A program made the translations under genes and the position numbers. Source: Bradyrhizobium sp. dw_411 (GTDB lineage Bacteria; Pseudomonadota; Alphaproteobacteria; Rhizobiales; Xanthobacteraceae). From it: DNA of 64,000 bases. Position 1 is the stretch's first letter. Every line of letters begins with the position of its first letter. A model generated the notes under the pieces. That model worked only from the letters and a program-made list of their open reading frames with translations, was not told where the DNA came from and ran no database searches. The stretch lies in contig NZ_JAAVUY010000020.1 of the NCBI RefSeq assembly GCF_018449695.1, positions 83,857 to 147,856 of the forward strand, in the 5' to 3' direction. Shown here piece after piece: positions 43,338 to 51,736 of the stretch.

Positions 43338-44258
43338 TTGTTCTTCCATCCGCCCAAGGATTTGCAAACCACCGTCTTCACGCGCCTGCCGGACGAATAC
43401 CGCAAGGCGGATCCCAACAATGAATGGGCGCGCTATCAGCCGAAAGGCAGCCCGGCCACGTCATTGCTGGAAGGACCGTCTTTCGACAAGGATGGCAATC
43501 TGTGGTGCGTCGATCTGCCGAACGGGCGCATCTACAAGATCACCGCTGATGGTGTCTTTCATGTTGCGGCCGAATATGACGGCTGGCCCAACGGCCTGAA
43601 GTTCCACCGCGACGGGCGGATCTTCATTGCCGATTACAAGAACGGCATCATGGAAATGGATCCGGTCAACGGCAAGGTGAAGCCTTATCTGACCCGCGCC
43701 AGCCTGGCGCCGTTCAAGGGCTGCAATGATCTGTTCTTTGCGCAGAATGGCGATCTTTATTTTACCGATCAGGGCCTGACCGGACTGCACGATCCGACCG
43801 GGCGTCTCTTTCGGTTGACGCCATCAGGGCATCTCGATTGCCTGCTCGACAATGTGCCGAGCCCCAATGGGCTCGTGATGAACCTCAACGAGTCGATGAT
43901 TTATCTGGCGGTGACGCGCGGCAATTGCGTCTGGCGCGTGCCGCTCAGCGCCGATGGCGGCGTTGCCAAGGTCGGCATTTATATCCAGCTCTCCGGCGGC
44001 TGGGGTGGCCCCGACGGTTTGGCGTTGGACTCACAGGGCCGGCTCTTCATCGCGCATGTCGGCATGGGCGCGGCCTGGGTCGTCGACGCCATGGGCGAGC
44101 CGGTCTATCGCATCCGCACCAGCGCCGAGCCGCATATCACCAACATGGCGTTCGGCGGCAAGGACAACAAGACGCTGTACATCACCGAGTCCGGCAGCGG
44201 GTCGATCCTGAAAGCCGAACTCGATGTGGCGGGCAAGCCGATGTTTTCGCATTCATGA
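43338..44258 (+). CDS. SMP-30/gluconolactonase family lactonase
   Basis: The 306-residue six-bladed beta-propeller should hydrolyse a sugar lactone using one metal ion. EGPSFDKDGNLWCVDLPNG carries the first metal-ligand Glu, and GWPNGLKFHRDGRIFIADYK, NGLVMNLNESMIY and GGPDGLALDSQGRLFIAHVG are the repeated blades. TTG at 43338 is taken as the start because GAGGAG lies six bases before it. In the operon it can turn a threono- or erythronolactone to the free acid used by the kinase, although the order of uptake and hydrolysis is not known. Confidence 0.85.
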   Translation: MFFHPPKDLQTTVFTRLPDEYRKADPNNEWARYQPKGSPATSLLEGPSFDKDGNLWCVDLPNGRIYKITADGVFHVAAEYDGWPNGLKFHRDGRIFIADYKNGIMEMDPVNGKVKPYLTRASLAPFKGCNDLFFAQNGDLYFTDQGLTGLHDPTGRLFRLTPSGHLDCLLDNVPSPNGLVMNLNESMIYLAVTRGNCVWRVPLSADGGVAKVGIYIQLSGGWGGPDGLALDSQGRLFIAHVGMGAAWVVDAMGEPVYRIRTSAEPHITNMAFGGKDNKTLYITESGSGSILKAELDVAGKPMFSHS

Positions 44259-44270
44259 TGCGGAGTCCTT

Positions 44271-44600
44271 CACCTCTCCCCTTGTGGGAGAGGTCGGATT
44301 GCATCGCAGATGCAATCCGGGTGAGGGGTTACGGGCTATCGATAGACCTGGACCCCTCACCCCAACCCCCTCCCACAAGGGGCAGGGCTATTGCATATGA
44401 AGAAAGAGATTGGGCCTGCAGTCTTTGTGCGGCCATCCTTCGAGACGGCCGCCTGCGGCGTTCCCTCAGGATGAGGACTTTCTGTGCGGCTAAATCTTAA
44501 ACCCTCATGGTGAGGAGCCTCGTCTTCGAGGCGTCTCGAACCATGAGGCCCCAGGCGGTTACCGCGGCGGAAAGTCATATGCGATAGCCCTGCCACAAGG
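44271..44600. repeat. Nested palindromic repeat block (families E and D)
   Basis: An outer pair, GCAGGGCTATTGCATATGA near 44380 and its near-inverse TCATATGCGATAGCCCTGCC near 44575, encloses a family D element at 44431-44550. CCTCTCCCCTTGTGGGAGAGG at 44272-44292 forms a further hairpin, and family E-like CCCCTCACCCCAACCCCCTC follows. No gene is visible in 44259-44673. Confidence 0.75.
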
Positions 44601-44673
44601 GGAGAGGGGGCGCACCATTGTTCTTGAGATAGATCGATTCAATCTTATTGCGCTAAGCGCACGCTCCGTCCCG

Positions 44674-45612
44674 TCACAAACACGCCTTCGGCAGCAGCAT
44701 GTGAATGCCCTTGTTGCCGTCGACCAACTGCGTGACGCGAAGGTTGCCGGCGAGGGAGCACAGCATGTAAGCGTGGTTGCGCGACAGATTGGTGCGGGCG
44801 CAGATGTGCTTGACCATTTCGCGCACGGCCTGTTTGGCGGCGTCGTCGAGATCCTCGTCGAGGCCGATCGACATCAAGTGCGTCGCGTTTTCCGCGAACG
44901 GCCATTTCAGGTCCATGTCCTTGCGCACGGTGAGGCGAAACGTTCCGGTCGTGCCGATTTCGAGCGCGGTGATGCACACCTCGCCGTCGCCCTGCACGCC
45001 GTGGCCGTCGCCGGCCATGAACAGCGCGCCGTCGTTGAACACCGGCAGATATAATGTCGTGCCCGGACGCAGTTCCTTATTGTCCATGTTGCCGCCGAAG
45101 GCGCGAGGCACTGGCGAGCCGCAACGGCCCCAGGCCGGCGGCGGTGCGGTGGCGATAATGCCGAAAAACGGATCGAGCGGAATTTCGGTGCCCCATGGCA
45201 TGATGCAGACATTGCGCGCGTGGTCGACTGTGGGGTGGATGGTTTCATAATCGGTGAATTCATCCGGCAAGGTGCCGAGCAGCGGCAGGATCGACACATA
45301 GCCCCAATCCATTCGTACCTTGACGTCGAGAATGTCGACCTGAAGCACGTCGCCGGGTTTCGCGCCTTTGACATAGACCGGCCCGGTGATGAAATGCGGT
45401 CCCGGCCCCTGCACCAGGGTGTCGATGGCGGCGAGATAGTCTGCCGGCACGATGCTGCGATCCGGCGGCAGCGATTCATTGCCGCCGGCGGGGAAGGAAT
45501 GCAGCATGACGATATCGCCGGAGTCGATCTCCAGTACTGGCGGGATGGTGCTGTCGAGGTAGCCCCAGACCATGTTTTCGGGCGCGGAAGAAATCTCGTG
45601 GCGGCGTGACAT
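44674..45612 (-). CDS. Acetamidase/formamidase family amidohydrolase
   Basis: The 312-residue protein matches FmdA_AmdA enzymes, which hydrolyse short amides to ammonia and the acid. Landmarks are GYLDSTIPPVLEIDSGD at the N-terminus, GPVYVKGAKPGDVLQVDIL near residue 100, AFGGNMDNKEL and GDGHGVQGDGEVCITALEIG. A cysteine-rich C-terminus (HMLLPKACL) closes it. It is 28 bases from the MarR gene and transcribed in the same direction, so the two may be cotranscribed. Its link with aromatic degradation is unclear. Confidence 0.87.
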   Translation of the reverse strand: MSRRHEISSAPENMVWGYLDSTIPPVLEIDSGDIVMLHSFPAGGNESLPPDRSIVPADYLAAIDTLVQGPGPHFITGPVYVKGAKPGDVLQVDILDVKVRMDWGYVSILPLLGTLPDEFTDYETIHPTVDHARNVCIMPWGTEIPLDPFFGIIATAPPPAWGRCGSPVPRAFGGNMDNKELRPGTTLYLPVFNDGALFMAGDGHGVQGDGEVCITALEIGTTGTFRLTVRKDMDLKWPFAENATHLMSIGLDEDLDDAAKQAVREMVKHICARTNLSRNHAYMLCSLAGNLRVTQLVDGNKGIHMLLPKACL

Positions 45613-45640
45613 GGTTGGCTCCGTTGCTGGGTCTTATCCG

Positions 45641-46216
45641 TCAGGTGTCTTTGGTGCGCGGTTTCGGCCGAGGCCGCGACGGGGTTATTTTCCGTTTCGA
45701 TTTCGCATTTGATTTCGCAGAAGCTTTCGTCGCCGCTATTTCCGGCTCGATCGTCCCAAGGCTGTCATAGATATCCTGGAACACGACCTTGAGGCGCGCA
45801 ATATCGCTGGCGGAAAAATTCGATATCGCGACCTCTTCGAAATGAATTGCGATCGGCATCAACTCTTCGACCAGGGATTTGCCCTTTGCCGTCAGGTTGA
45901 TCGCAACGGTCCTGCCATTGTCGGCGAGGCGGCTGCGCGTGACCAGGCCCTTGCGCTTCATCTCGCCGATCAGGCGCGACAAGGTCGAGATTTCCGTGGT
46001 GGTGACCGTCGAAAGGTCGCTCAGCCGCTGATCGCCGCTTTCCCACAGCGCGGCCATAACCCGGTACATCGGTAACGTCACGCCGAACGACGCGATGCGG
46101 CGCGCAAACAGTTCGCCCATGCGCACGCCGACCCGGTTCAGCAGATAGGGGAACGAAGTTGAAAGCCTGTACAAAGGGTTGGTACCTGACGATGCGCAAC
46201 AATTGCATTCCGACAA
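45641..46216 (-). CDS. MarR-family transcriptional regulator (GraR-like)
   Basis: The 191-residue winged-helix regulator has the MarR core FGVTLPMYRVMAALWESGDQ, LSTVTTTEISTLSRLIGEMK (recognition helix) and DNGRTVAINLTAKG wing. A Lys/Arg-rich C-terminal tail of about 35 residues is an extension. TTG at 46216 begins the chain, giving an N-terminal CNCC. It is divergent from the flavin reductase, with an inverted repeat in the shared promoter. A GraR-like repressor released by an aromatic acid is inferred. Confidence 0.85.
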   Translation of the reverse strand: MSECNCCASSGTNPLYRLSTSFPYLLNRVGVRMGELFARRIASFGVTLPMYRVMAALWESGDQRLSDLSTVTTTEISTLSRLIGEMKRKGLVTRSRLADNGRTVAINLTAKGKSLVEELMPIAIHFEEVAISNFSASDIARLKVVFQDIYDSLGTIEPEIAATKASAKSNAKSKRKITPSRPRPKPRTKDT

Positions 46217-46266
46217 TTATCGAAACGCCTTGTGCGTAGCAAGAAAATTGCGGCTAAAATTCCCGA

Positions 46267-46296
46267 TTGACAAATAGTTGCGTTTGCAAATATTGT
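46267..46296 (+). promoter_or_regulatory. Sigma-70-like promoter with MarR operator in the spacer
   Basis: TTGACA at 46267-46272 and TATTGT at 46291-46296 are separated by 18 bases. The spacer contains TTGC-GTTT-GCAA at 46278-46289, an inverted repeat of four-base arms. Repressor binding there would block the promoter of the flavin reductase operon. Confidence 0.6.
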
Positions 46297-46345
46297 AATT
46301 GAAATCGTCCGACGAAGAAGCGGATCCGCGATACGGGAGAGAAGC

Positions 46346-46864
46346 ATGTCCCTGGACGTTGCTACCGACGATCTTCGTGCATCATTCAAGCTTGCGATGC
46401 GCCGCTTTCCCGCGGCCGTCACCGTCATTACCTCGGCCGATCAGACCCGCCGTCATGGCATGACCGCAACCGCGGTTACGTCACTTTCCATGGATCCGCC
46501 GTCACTGGTGGTCTGCGTCAATCAAGCGAGCCTGCTTCACGACATCATGCTGCTGGCGCGCCGGTTCTGCGTCAACCTGCTGCGCCGGGACCAGGTGGCC
46601 TTGTCGGCCGCGTTCAGCGGTGCGCTGCCGCCGGAAACGCGCTTCGGCATGGGCGAATGGGCGGTGTCGCCCGACGGCATCAATTATCTCGAGAATGCCC
46701 AGATCAAAATCTTCTGTCGCAAGGCCGCCGCCGTTCCCTACGGCACGCATACGATCTTCATCGGTGAGGCCGAGCGCGTCGACGTCCACGATCCGATCGA
46801 GCCCCTGATTTATCAGGATGCGACCTACTGCTTTTCAGTGCCTGCCGAAATCGAAGCCGCGTAG
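46346..46864 (+). CDS. Flavin reductase component of a two-component monooxygenase
   Basis: The 172-residue protein has the FMN-reductase domain, with FPAAVTVITSADQTRRHGMTA in part, DPPSLVVCVNQASLLHDIM and a conserved RFCVNLLRRDQ stretch. It reduces FMN or FAD with NAD(P)H and hands it to the oxygenase encoded next. GGGAGAG precedes the ATG. Order and partner match the GraD/GraA pair for resorcinol hydroxylation. Confidence 0.88.
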   Translation: MSLDVATDDLRASFKLAMRRFPAAVTVITSADQTRRHGMTATAVTSLSMDPPSLVVCVNQASLLHDIMLLARRFCVNLLRRDQVALSAAFSGALPPETRFGMGEWAVSPDGINYLENAQIKIFCRKAAAVPYGTHTIFIGEAERVDVHDPIEPLIYQDATYCFSVPAEIEAA

Positions 46865-46888
46865 CCTGTCCATCACGGAGGAAACGAC

Positions 46889-48127
46889 ATGAGTGTTGCC
46901 GCGCACGCTTTTGAGCGAATAACCGGTCGGTCGGCCGCCGAACGCCCGAGCATTGACGAACTCAGGTCGCATGTCGCGAGCGTCTGTCCGCAAATCAAGG
47001 CCAGGGCCTACACCACGGAAAAAAGCGGGCGCGTACCTGCGGAGAATATGCAGGCGCTGCGGGAGATCGGCTATTTCGATATCGTGAAGCCGCGCGCCTT
47101 CGGTGGTTACGAATATGATTTCGATGTGCTGGTCGACCTCAACATCGAGCTTGCCAAGGCCTGCGCTTCCACCGCCTGGGTCGGCGGATTGCTGTCCGCG
47201 CATCAATGGCTGGTTGCGAGTTTTTCCGAACAGGCCCAGCGCGACGTCTGGGATGGGAATCCCGATGCGCTGGCCTGCGGCTCCTATGCGCCAACCAACA
47301 AGGCCGTTGCTGCAAATGGCGGTTATACGTTGACCGGCCGCTGGTCCTTCGCCAGCGGCTGCGACAACGCGCAATGGTCGCTGTGTGCCGCGTTGTTGCC
47401 GTCGCGGACGGAGGCGGACCGTTTCACGCCCGCTTTTTTGCTGGTACCGGCCTCGGACTACCTGATCGACGATAATTGGAATGTGGTCGGCCTCTCCGGA
47501 ACCGGCAGCAAGACGCTGCAGTTGAAAGACGTATTCGTTCCCGAGCACCGGATTCTGACGTTTCTTGAATCAACGTCGGGCAAGACGCCGGGCGCGCTAC
47601 TTTACTCGGAAAATCCTGGCTTTTCGATTCCGATGTTGTGCAACATCCCGTCCTGCCTCGCCTCGACCGCGGTCGGTACCGCGGCAGGCGCGCTGGAGGA
47701 TTATCTCGATGTCACCAGCAAGCGCGTGACCCGCGGCGCGGTGGCCGGGAGCAACAACCGGATGGCCGAATTCCCGACGATCCAGTTACGGGTCGCGGAG
47801 GCTGCCGCTTCCATCGATGCGGCGCGCGAAATTCTGCTGCGCGATTTGCGTGAGCGGGCGAGCGCGGTTCGCGCCGACCAACCAGTCTCGATCGAGGACC
47901 GCATCGTCAGCCGCCGCGGGCAGGCCTTTGCGGTGTCTCTCGCCATCCGCGCCAGCGAAGCGCTTAATGCATCGACCGGCGGGCTCGGGCTCGATCTGGC
48001 CAATCCGGTTCAGCGCGCCTGGCGCGACGCCAACGCGGTCGGCCGTCATATCAGCATGAATTGGGACGCAGTGGGGACCATGTATGGCCAGCTCGCGCTG
48101 GGCCTGACGCCACAAGGACAGTACTGA
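46889..48127 (+). CDS. Flavin-dependent monooxygenase oxygenase component (group D, acyl-CoA dehydrogenase fold)
   Basis: The 412-residue protein resembles acyl-CoA dehydrogenases but matches the HsaA/HpaB group of two-component monooxygenases that use reduced flavin supplied by a separate reductase. Features are LREIGYFDIVKPRAFGGYEY near residue 50, ACASTAWVGGLLSAHQW, GRWSFASGCDNAQW and the C-terminal helical domain (RRGQAFAVSLAIRASEAL, GRHISMNWDAVG). In the gra-type arrangement it would hydroxylate resorcinol to hydroxyquinol. GGAGG precedes the ATG; the decarboxylase gene follows 21 bases later. Confidence 0.85.
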   Translation: MSVAAHAFERITGRSAAERPSIDELRSHVASVCPQIKARAYTTEKSGRVPAENMQALREIGYFDIVKPRAFGGYEYDFDVLVDLNIELAKACASTAWVGGLLSAHQWLVASFSEQAQRDVWDGNPDALACGSYAPTNKAVAANGGYTLTGRWSFASGCDNAQWSLCAALLPSRTEADRFTPAFLLVPASDYLIDDNWNVVGLSGTGSKTLQLKDVFVPEHRILTFLESTSGKTPGALLYSENPGFSIPMLCNIPSCLASTAVGTAAGALEDYLDVTSKRVTRGAVAGSNNRMAEFPTIQLRVAEAAASIDAAREILLRDLRERASAVRADQPVSIEDRIVSRRGQAFAVSLAIRASEALNASTGGLGLDLANPVQRAWRDANAVGRHISMNWDAVGTMYGQLALGLTPQGQY

Positions 48128-48148
48128 AAATTCAACGGGAGAATGAGC

Positions 48149-49168
48149 ATGCAGGGCAAGATCGCACTCGAAGAACACTTCGCAATTCCGGAAACGTTGA
48201 TGGATTCAGCGGGCTTCCTGGCCGAAAGCGTTTGGCCCGAACTCAAGTCGCGCCTGCTCGATATCCAGGACAAGCGGCTTAAGCTGATGGACGAGCAGGG
48301 CGTCGAGATGATGATCCTGTCGCTCAACGCGCCCGCGGTGCAGGCGATACCCGATATCAAAAAGGCCAATGAAATTTCGATCCGGGCCAATGATTATCTG
48401 GCCGGGGAAGTCGCCAAGCGCCCCGACCGCTTTCAGGCTTTCGCGGCGCTTCCGATGCAGGACCCGGATCTGGCGATCCGCGAACTCGAGCGCACGGTCA
48501 AGACGCTCGGCTTCAAGGGCGCGCTGGTGAACGGCTTTTCGCAGGTCGGCGACGGGCAGACCCCGCTATATTACGATCTCGAGCGCTTTTGGCCGTTCTG
48601 GGCGAAAGTCGAACAGCTCGACGTGCCGTTCTATCTGCACCCGCGCAATCCGCTGGCGCAGGACGCGCGGATTTATCAAGGCGCCGAATGGCTGCTTGGC
48701 CCGACCTGGGCGTTCGGTCAGGAGACCGCGGTTCATGCTTTGCGCCTGATGGGCTCGGGGTTGTTCGACCAATATCCGGGGCTGCGCATTATTATCGGCC
48801 ATATGGGCGAGGGGCTGCCCTACAGCATGTGGCGCGTCGATCACCGCAATGCCTGGGTGAAAGCGCCGCCGAAGTATAAAGCGAAAAAGAAAATCGCCGA
48901 ATATTTCAACGAGAATTTCTATCTGACGACGTCCGGAAACTTCCGGACCCAGACGCTGATCGATGCCCTGCTTGAAATCGGCGCGGATCGAATTTTGTTT
49001 TCGGCGGACTGGCCGTTCGAAAACGTCGATCATGCCGCGGAATGGTTCGACAGCGCGACCATCAGCGAAGCCGACAGGAAAAAGATCGGCCGGGACAACG
49101 CGCTCAAACTGTTCAAGCTCGAGGACAGGAGCGCAGCCCAATCCGGCAAGGCCCAAGCCGCAGAATAG
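48149..49168 (+). CDS. graF: Gamma-resorcylate (2,6-dihydroxybenzoate) decarboxylase
   Basis: The 339-residue amidohydrolase-fold decarboxylase has every metal or catalytic residue at the position known for the Rhizobium enzyme: Glu8 and His10 in ALEEHF, His164 in FYLHPRNP, His218 in GHMGEG and Asp287 in FSADWPF. The start at 48149, six bases after GGGAGA, gives this numbering exactly. It removes CO2 from 2,6-dihydroxybenzoate to give resorcinol, reversibly. The upstream reductase and oxygenase then make hydroxyquinol. 2,3-Dihydroxybenzoate is an alternative substrate for relatives. Confidence 0.9.
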   Translation: MQGKIALEEHFAIPETLMDSAGFLAESVWPELKSRLLDIQDKRLKLMDEQGVEMMILSLNAPAVQAIPDIKKANEISIRANDYLAGEVAKRPDRFQAFAALPMQDPDLAIRELERTVKTLGFKGALVNGFSQVGDGQTPLYYDLERFWPFWAKVEQLDVPFYLHPRNPLAQDARIYQGAEWLLGPTWAFGQETAVHALRLMGSGLFDQYPGLRIIIGHMGEGLPYSMWRVDHRNAWVKAPPKYKAKKKIAEYFNENFYLTTSGNFRTQTLIDALLEIGADRILFSADWPFENVDHAAEWFDSATISEADRKKIGRDNALKLFKLEDRSAAQSGKAQAAE

Positions 49169-49213
49169 CGGCAGGCCGTCTTATAAAGCCAGATAACATC
49201 GGGGAGGACGGGA

Positions 49214-50569
49214 ATGAGTTCGCAAGCGATCGACGTTCACGCGGAGCTGGAAGACGCCAAATTGAGTTCGTTCCATTGGCGCCTTGGCGCTATCATGGGA
49301 TTGCTGACTCTGTTTGACGGCTACGACACGTTCAATCCTGCTTACGTCATTCACTATGTCGCCGGTCCCTGGGGCCTCAAGGCCGGGCAGGCCGGCCTTT
49401 TGATCTCCAGCGGACTGGTCGGCTTCCTGCTCGGGGCCGCCTTGCACGGCGTCGCGGCGGACCGGTTCGGACGCCGCGGTACGCTGCTGGCAGGACTTTG
49501 GATCACGAGCGTGTTCACGCTGCTCACGGCGCTGCTGGCAAACTCGTTCGCGTCGTTCTGCGTGTTGCGGCTATTGACCGGAATGGGCCTCGGCGTGCTG
49601 CTGCCGCTGGCCACGACCTACATCAATGAACTCGCGCCGCGCCGGGTCGCCAATACATTCTCGCTCTGGGGCGTCGCCTTGGGCTGGGCGGGCGGTGGCA
49701 CGCTGGCGGGCGTGGTCGGCGTTTTCGCAACGCCGTCGCTCGGCTGGCAAAGCCTTTACTGGATCGGATCGTTCTCCTTTGTGCTGTTGCCGGTCATGCA
49801 TCTGATGCTGCCGGAGTCGCCGAAATTCCTGGTGCTCAAGGGAAGGACGGCTGAAATCCGGGACATGCTGTCGAAGCTGCGGCCGGAGCGCGCGGATATC
49901 TATGCGACGGCGACCATTGCTGCCGCGGATCGGCAGGTTTCGGGAAACCTGATTCTCGAACTGTTGCAGCCGCGCTATCGCCGGACGACGATCGCGATCT
50001 GGGTCACGGCCTTTCTCAGCCTGTTCTGCATCTTCGGCCTGTCCGGATGGATCCCGACGGTGATGATCCAGCGCGGCGAAACTTTTGCCACCAGTTTCGG
50101 TTTTGGCGCGCTGATGCAGATCATGTCCTTTGTCGGCGGGCTGGTTCTCGGTCACCTCGTCGATCGCTTCGGCCGCAGCCGGGGACTTCTCGGGCTGTGG
50201 TGGGGGATCGGCGGATGCGCAGTTCTGACGCTGGTGTTCCTCAACGATCATCTGGTCAATGTCACCTGCGTGGCCGCGGCCGGATTCTTCGTCATCGGTG
50301 CGCAGTTCGTACTCAATAACTTTACGGCGACCGCCTATGACACCAATGTACGGGCGACCGCGGTCGGTATGGAATTGGGGGTCGGGCGGGTCGGGGCCAT
50401 TCTGGGGCCGTTCGTGGCCGGCGCGCTGCAACAGAGCTATCAAAGCGCGCTGCCGATGTTCATCTCGATCGGCTGTGCGGCGCTGGTGGCGGGTAGTGTC
50501 ATCCTGTTTGCAAACCGCGCCAGCGCGGAGACGACCACCGAGCGTCTGGCGGTGTCCACGGCGGGATAG
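49214..50569 (+). CDS. AAHS-family MFS transporter for an aromatic acid
   Basis: The 451-residue protein has 12 helices, the AAHS-type first helix LTLFDGYDTFNPAYVI (DGYD in place of the usual DGFD), motif A as AADRFGRRGT and LPESPKFLVLKGR after helix 6. AAHS members take up benzoate derivatives with protons. Its place after the decarboxylase fits import of gamma-resorcylate. GGGGAGG precedes the ATG. Confidence 0.88.
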   Translation: MSSQAIDVHAELEDAKLSSFHWRLGAIMGLLTLFDGYDTFNPAYVIHYVAGPWGLKAGQAGLLISSGLVGFLLGAALHGVAADRFGRRGTLLAGLWITSVFTLLTALLANSFASFCVLRLLTGMGLGVLLPLATTYINELAPRRVANTFSLWGVALGWAGGGTLAGVVGVFATPSLGWQSLYWIGSFSFVLLPVMHLMLPESPKFLVLKGRTAEIRDMLSKLRPERADIYATATIAAADRQVSGNLILELLQPRYRRTTIAIWVTAFLSLFCIFGLSGWIPTVMIQRGETFATSFGFGALMQIMSFVGGLVLGHLVDRFGRSRGLLGLWWGIGGCAVLTLVFLNDHLVNVTCVAAAGFFVIGAQFVLNNFTATAYDTNVRATAVGMELGVGRVGAILGPFVAGALQQSYQSALPMFISIGCAALVAGSVILFANRASAETTTERLAVSTAG

Positions 50570-50677
50570 GCGATCCGATCGCGCGGGGCTTTCTGATTTC
50601 CGGTGGGTGAACTATAGAGAGTCCCCAACGGCACAGCGCTCCGCTGGCGCCGCGCAATCCGGGACTTGCTTCCACCG

Positions 50678-51553
50678 ATGACGAACTTTCACGGCGTCTT
50701 TCCCTATCTGGTCTCGCCGGTCGATGCCGGCGGCAACATCCGCACCGATGTGCTCGGCCGGCTCTGCGACGATCTCATCAAGTCGGGCGTGCACGGACTG
50801 ACCCCGCTCGGCTCGACCGGCGAGTTTGCCTATCTCAACGCCGCGCAGCGCATGAGCGTGGTGCAGACCACGATCGAAGCCGCCAAAGGCCGCGTCCCGG
50901 TGGTGGCTGGCGTCGCCTCCACCTCCACGCTCGATGCCGTCGCGCAGGCCAGGGCCTACCAAAAACTCGGCGCCGACGGCATTCTCGCGATCCTGGAAGC
51001 GTATTTTCCGCTCAACGATGCGCAGGTCGAATCCTATTTTCGCGCCATCGCCGACGCGGTCGATATTCCCGTGGTGATCTACACCAATCCGCAGTTTCAG
51101 CGCTCCGACCTGACGCTCGATGTCATCGCGCGGCTCGCGGCGCATCCGCGTATCAGCTACATCAAGGATGCCTCGACCAATACCGGACGGCTATTGTCGA
51201 TCATGAATCGCTGCGGCGACGCGATCCAGGTGTTCTCGGCCTCCGCGCATATTCCCACTGCCGTGATGCTGATCGGCGGGGTCGGCTGGATGGCGGGACC
51301 GGCCTGTTTGATTCCACGGCAAAGCGTCGAATTGTACAATCTCTGCAAGGCCGCGCGCTGGGACCAGGCGCTGGCGTTGCAGCGCCGGCTATGGCGCGTC
51401 AACGAAGCCTTCGCGCGTTATAATTTGGCCGCCTGCATCAAGGCCGGGCTTTCGATCCAGGGCTATGACGTCGGCGACCCCGTGGCGCCGCAGGCCGCGC
51501 TGACGGCGGATGAGCGCAAGGCGGTCGAGACGGTGCTGCGGGAGGTGGGGTAG
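50678..51553 (+). CDS. Dihydrodipicolinate synthase/N-acetylneuraminate lyase family aldolase
   Basis: The 291-residue class I aldolase-type protein has PLGSTGEFAYL near residue 48, Tyr135 in VVIYTNP and the Schiff-base Lys163 in YIKDAS. The last third is helical (IPTAVMLIGGVGWMAGPAC). The family makes or cleaves 2-keto acids using pyruvate-like substrates. As no lysine synthesis genes lie here, it is more likely a catabolic lyase or hydratase-aldolase. ATG 50678 is chosen over TTG 50666. It may close the aromatic operon: the MFS gene ends 108 bases upstream. Confidence 0.85.
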   Translation: MTNFHGVFPYLVSPVDAGGNIRTDVLGRLCDDLIKSGVHGLTPLGSTGEFAYLNAAQRMSVVQTTIEAAKGRVPVVAGVASTSTLDAVAQARAYQKLGADGILAILEAYFPLNDAQVESYFRAIADAVDIPVVIYTNPQFQRSDLTLDVIARLAAHPRISYIKDASTNTGRLLSIMNRCGDAIQVFSASAHIPTAVMLIGGVGWMAGPACLIPRQSVELYNLCKAARWDQALALQRRLWRVNEAFARYNLAACIKAGLSIQGYDVGDPVAPQAALTADERKAVETVLREVG

Positions 51554-51563
51554 CCACACCCCC

Positions 51564-51657
51564 CGTCATTCCAGGGCGATGCGAAGCATCGAACCCGGAA
51601 TCTAGAGGTAATTAGCTCGAGATTCCGGGCTCGCGCTACGCGCGCCCCGGAATGACG
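51564..51657. repeat. Intergenic palindromic element, family F
   Basis: CGTCATTCCAGGGCGATGCG and CGCGCCCCGGAATGACG are the outer arms. An inner pair is CCGGAATCTAGAG and CTCGAGATTCCGG. A second copy is at 54085-54164. Confidence 0.85.
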
Positions 51658-51736
51658 GAGGATAAGAGCCCTTGGCCTGTTCCTTGCCTATCGGCTAAAA
51701 CACGCCCAGCCATTACGACATCCGAAGGACAGACGA

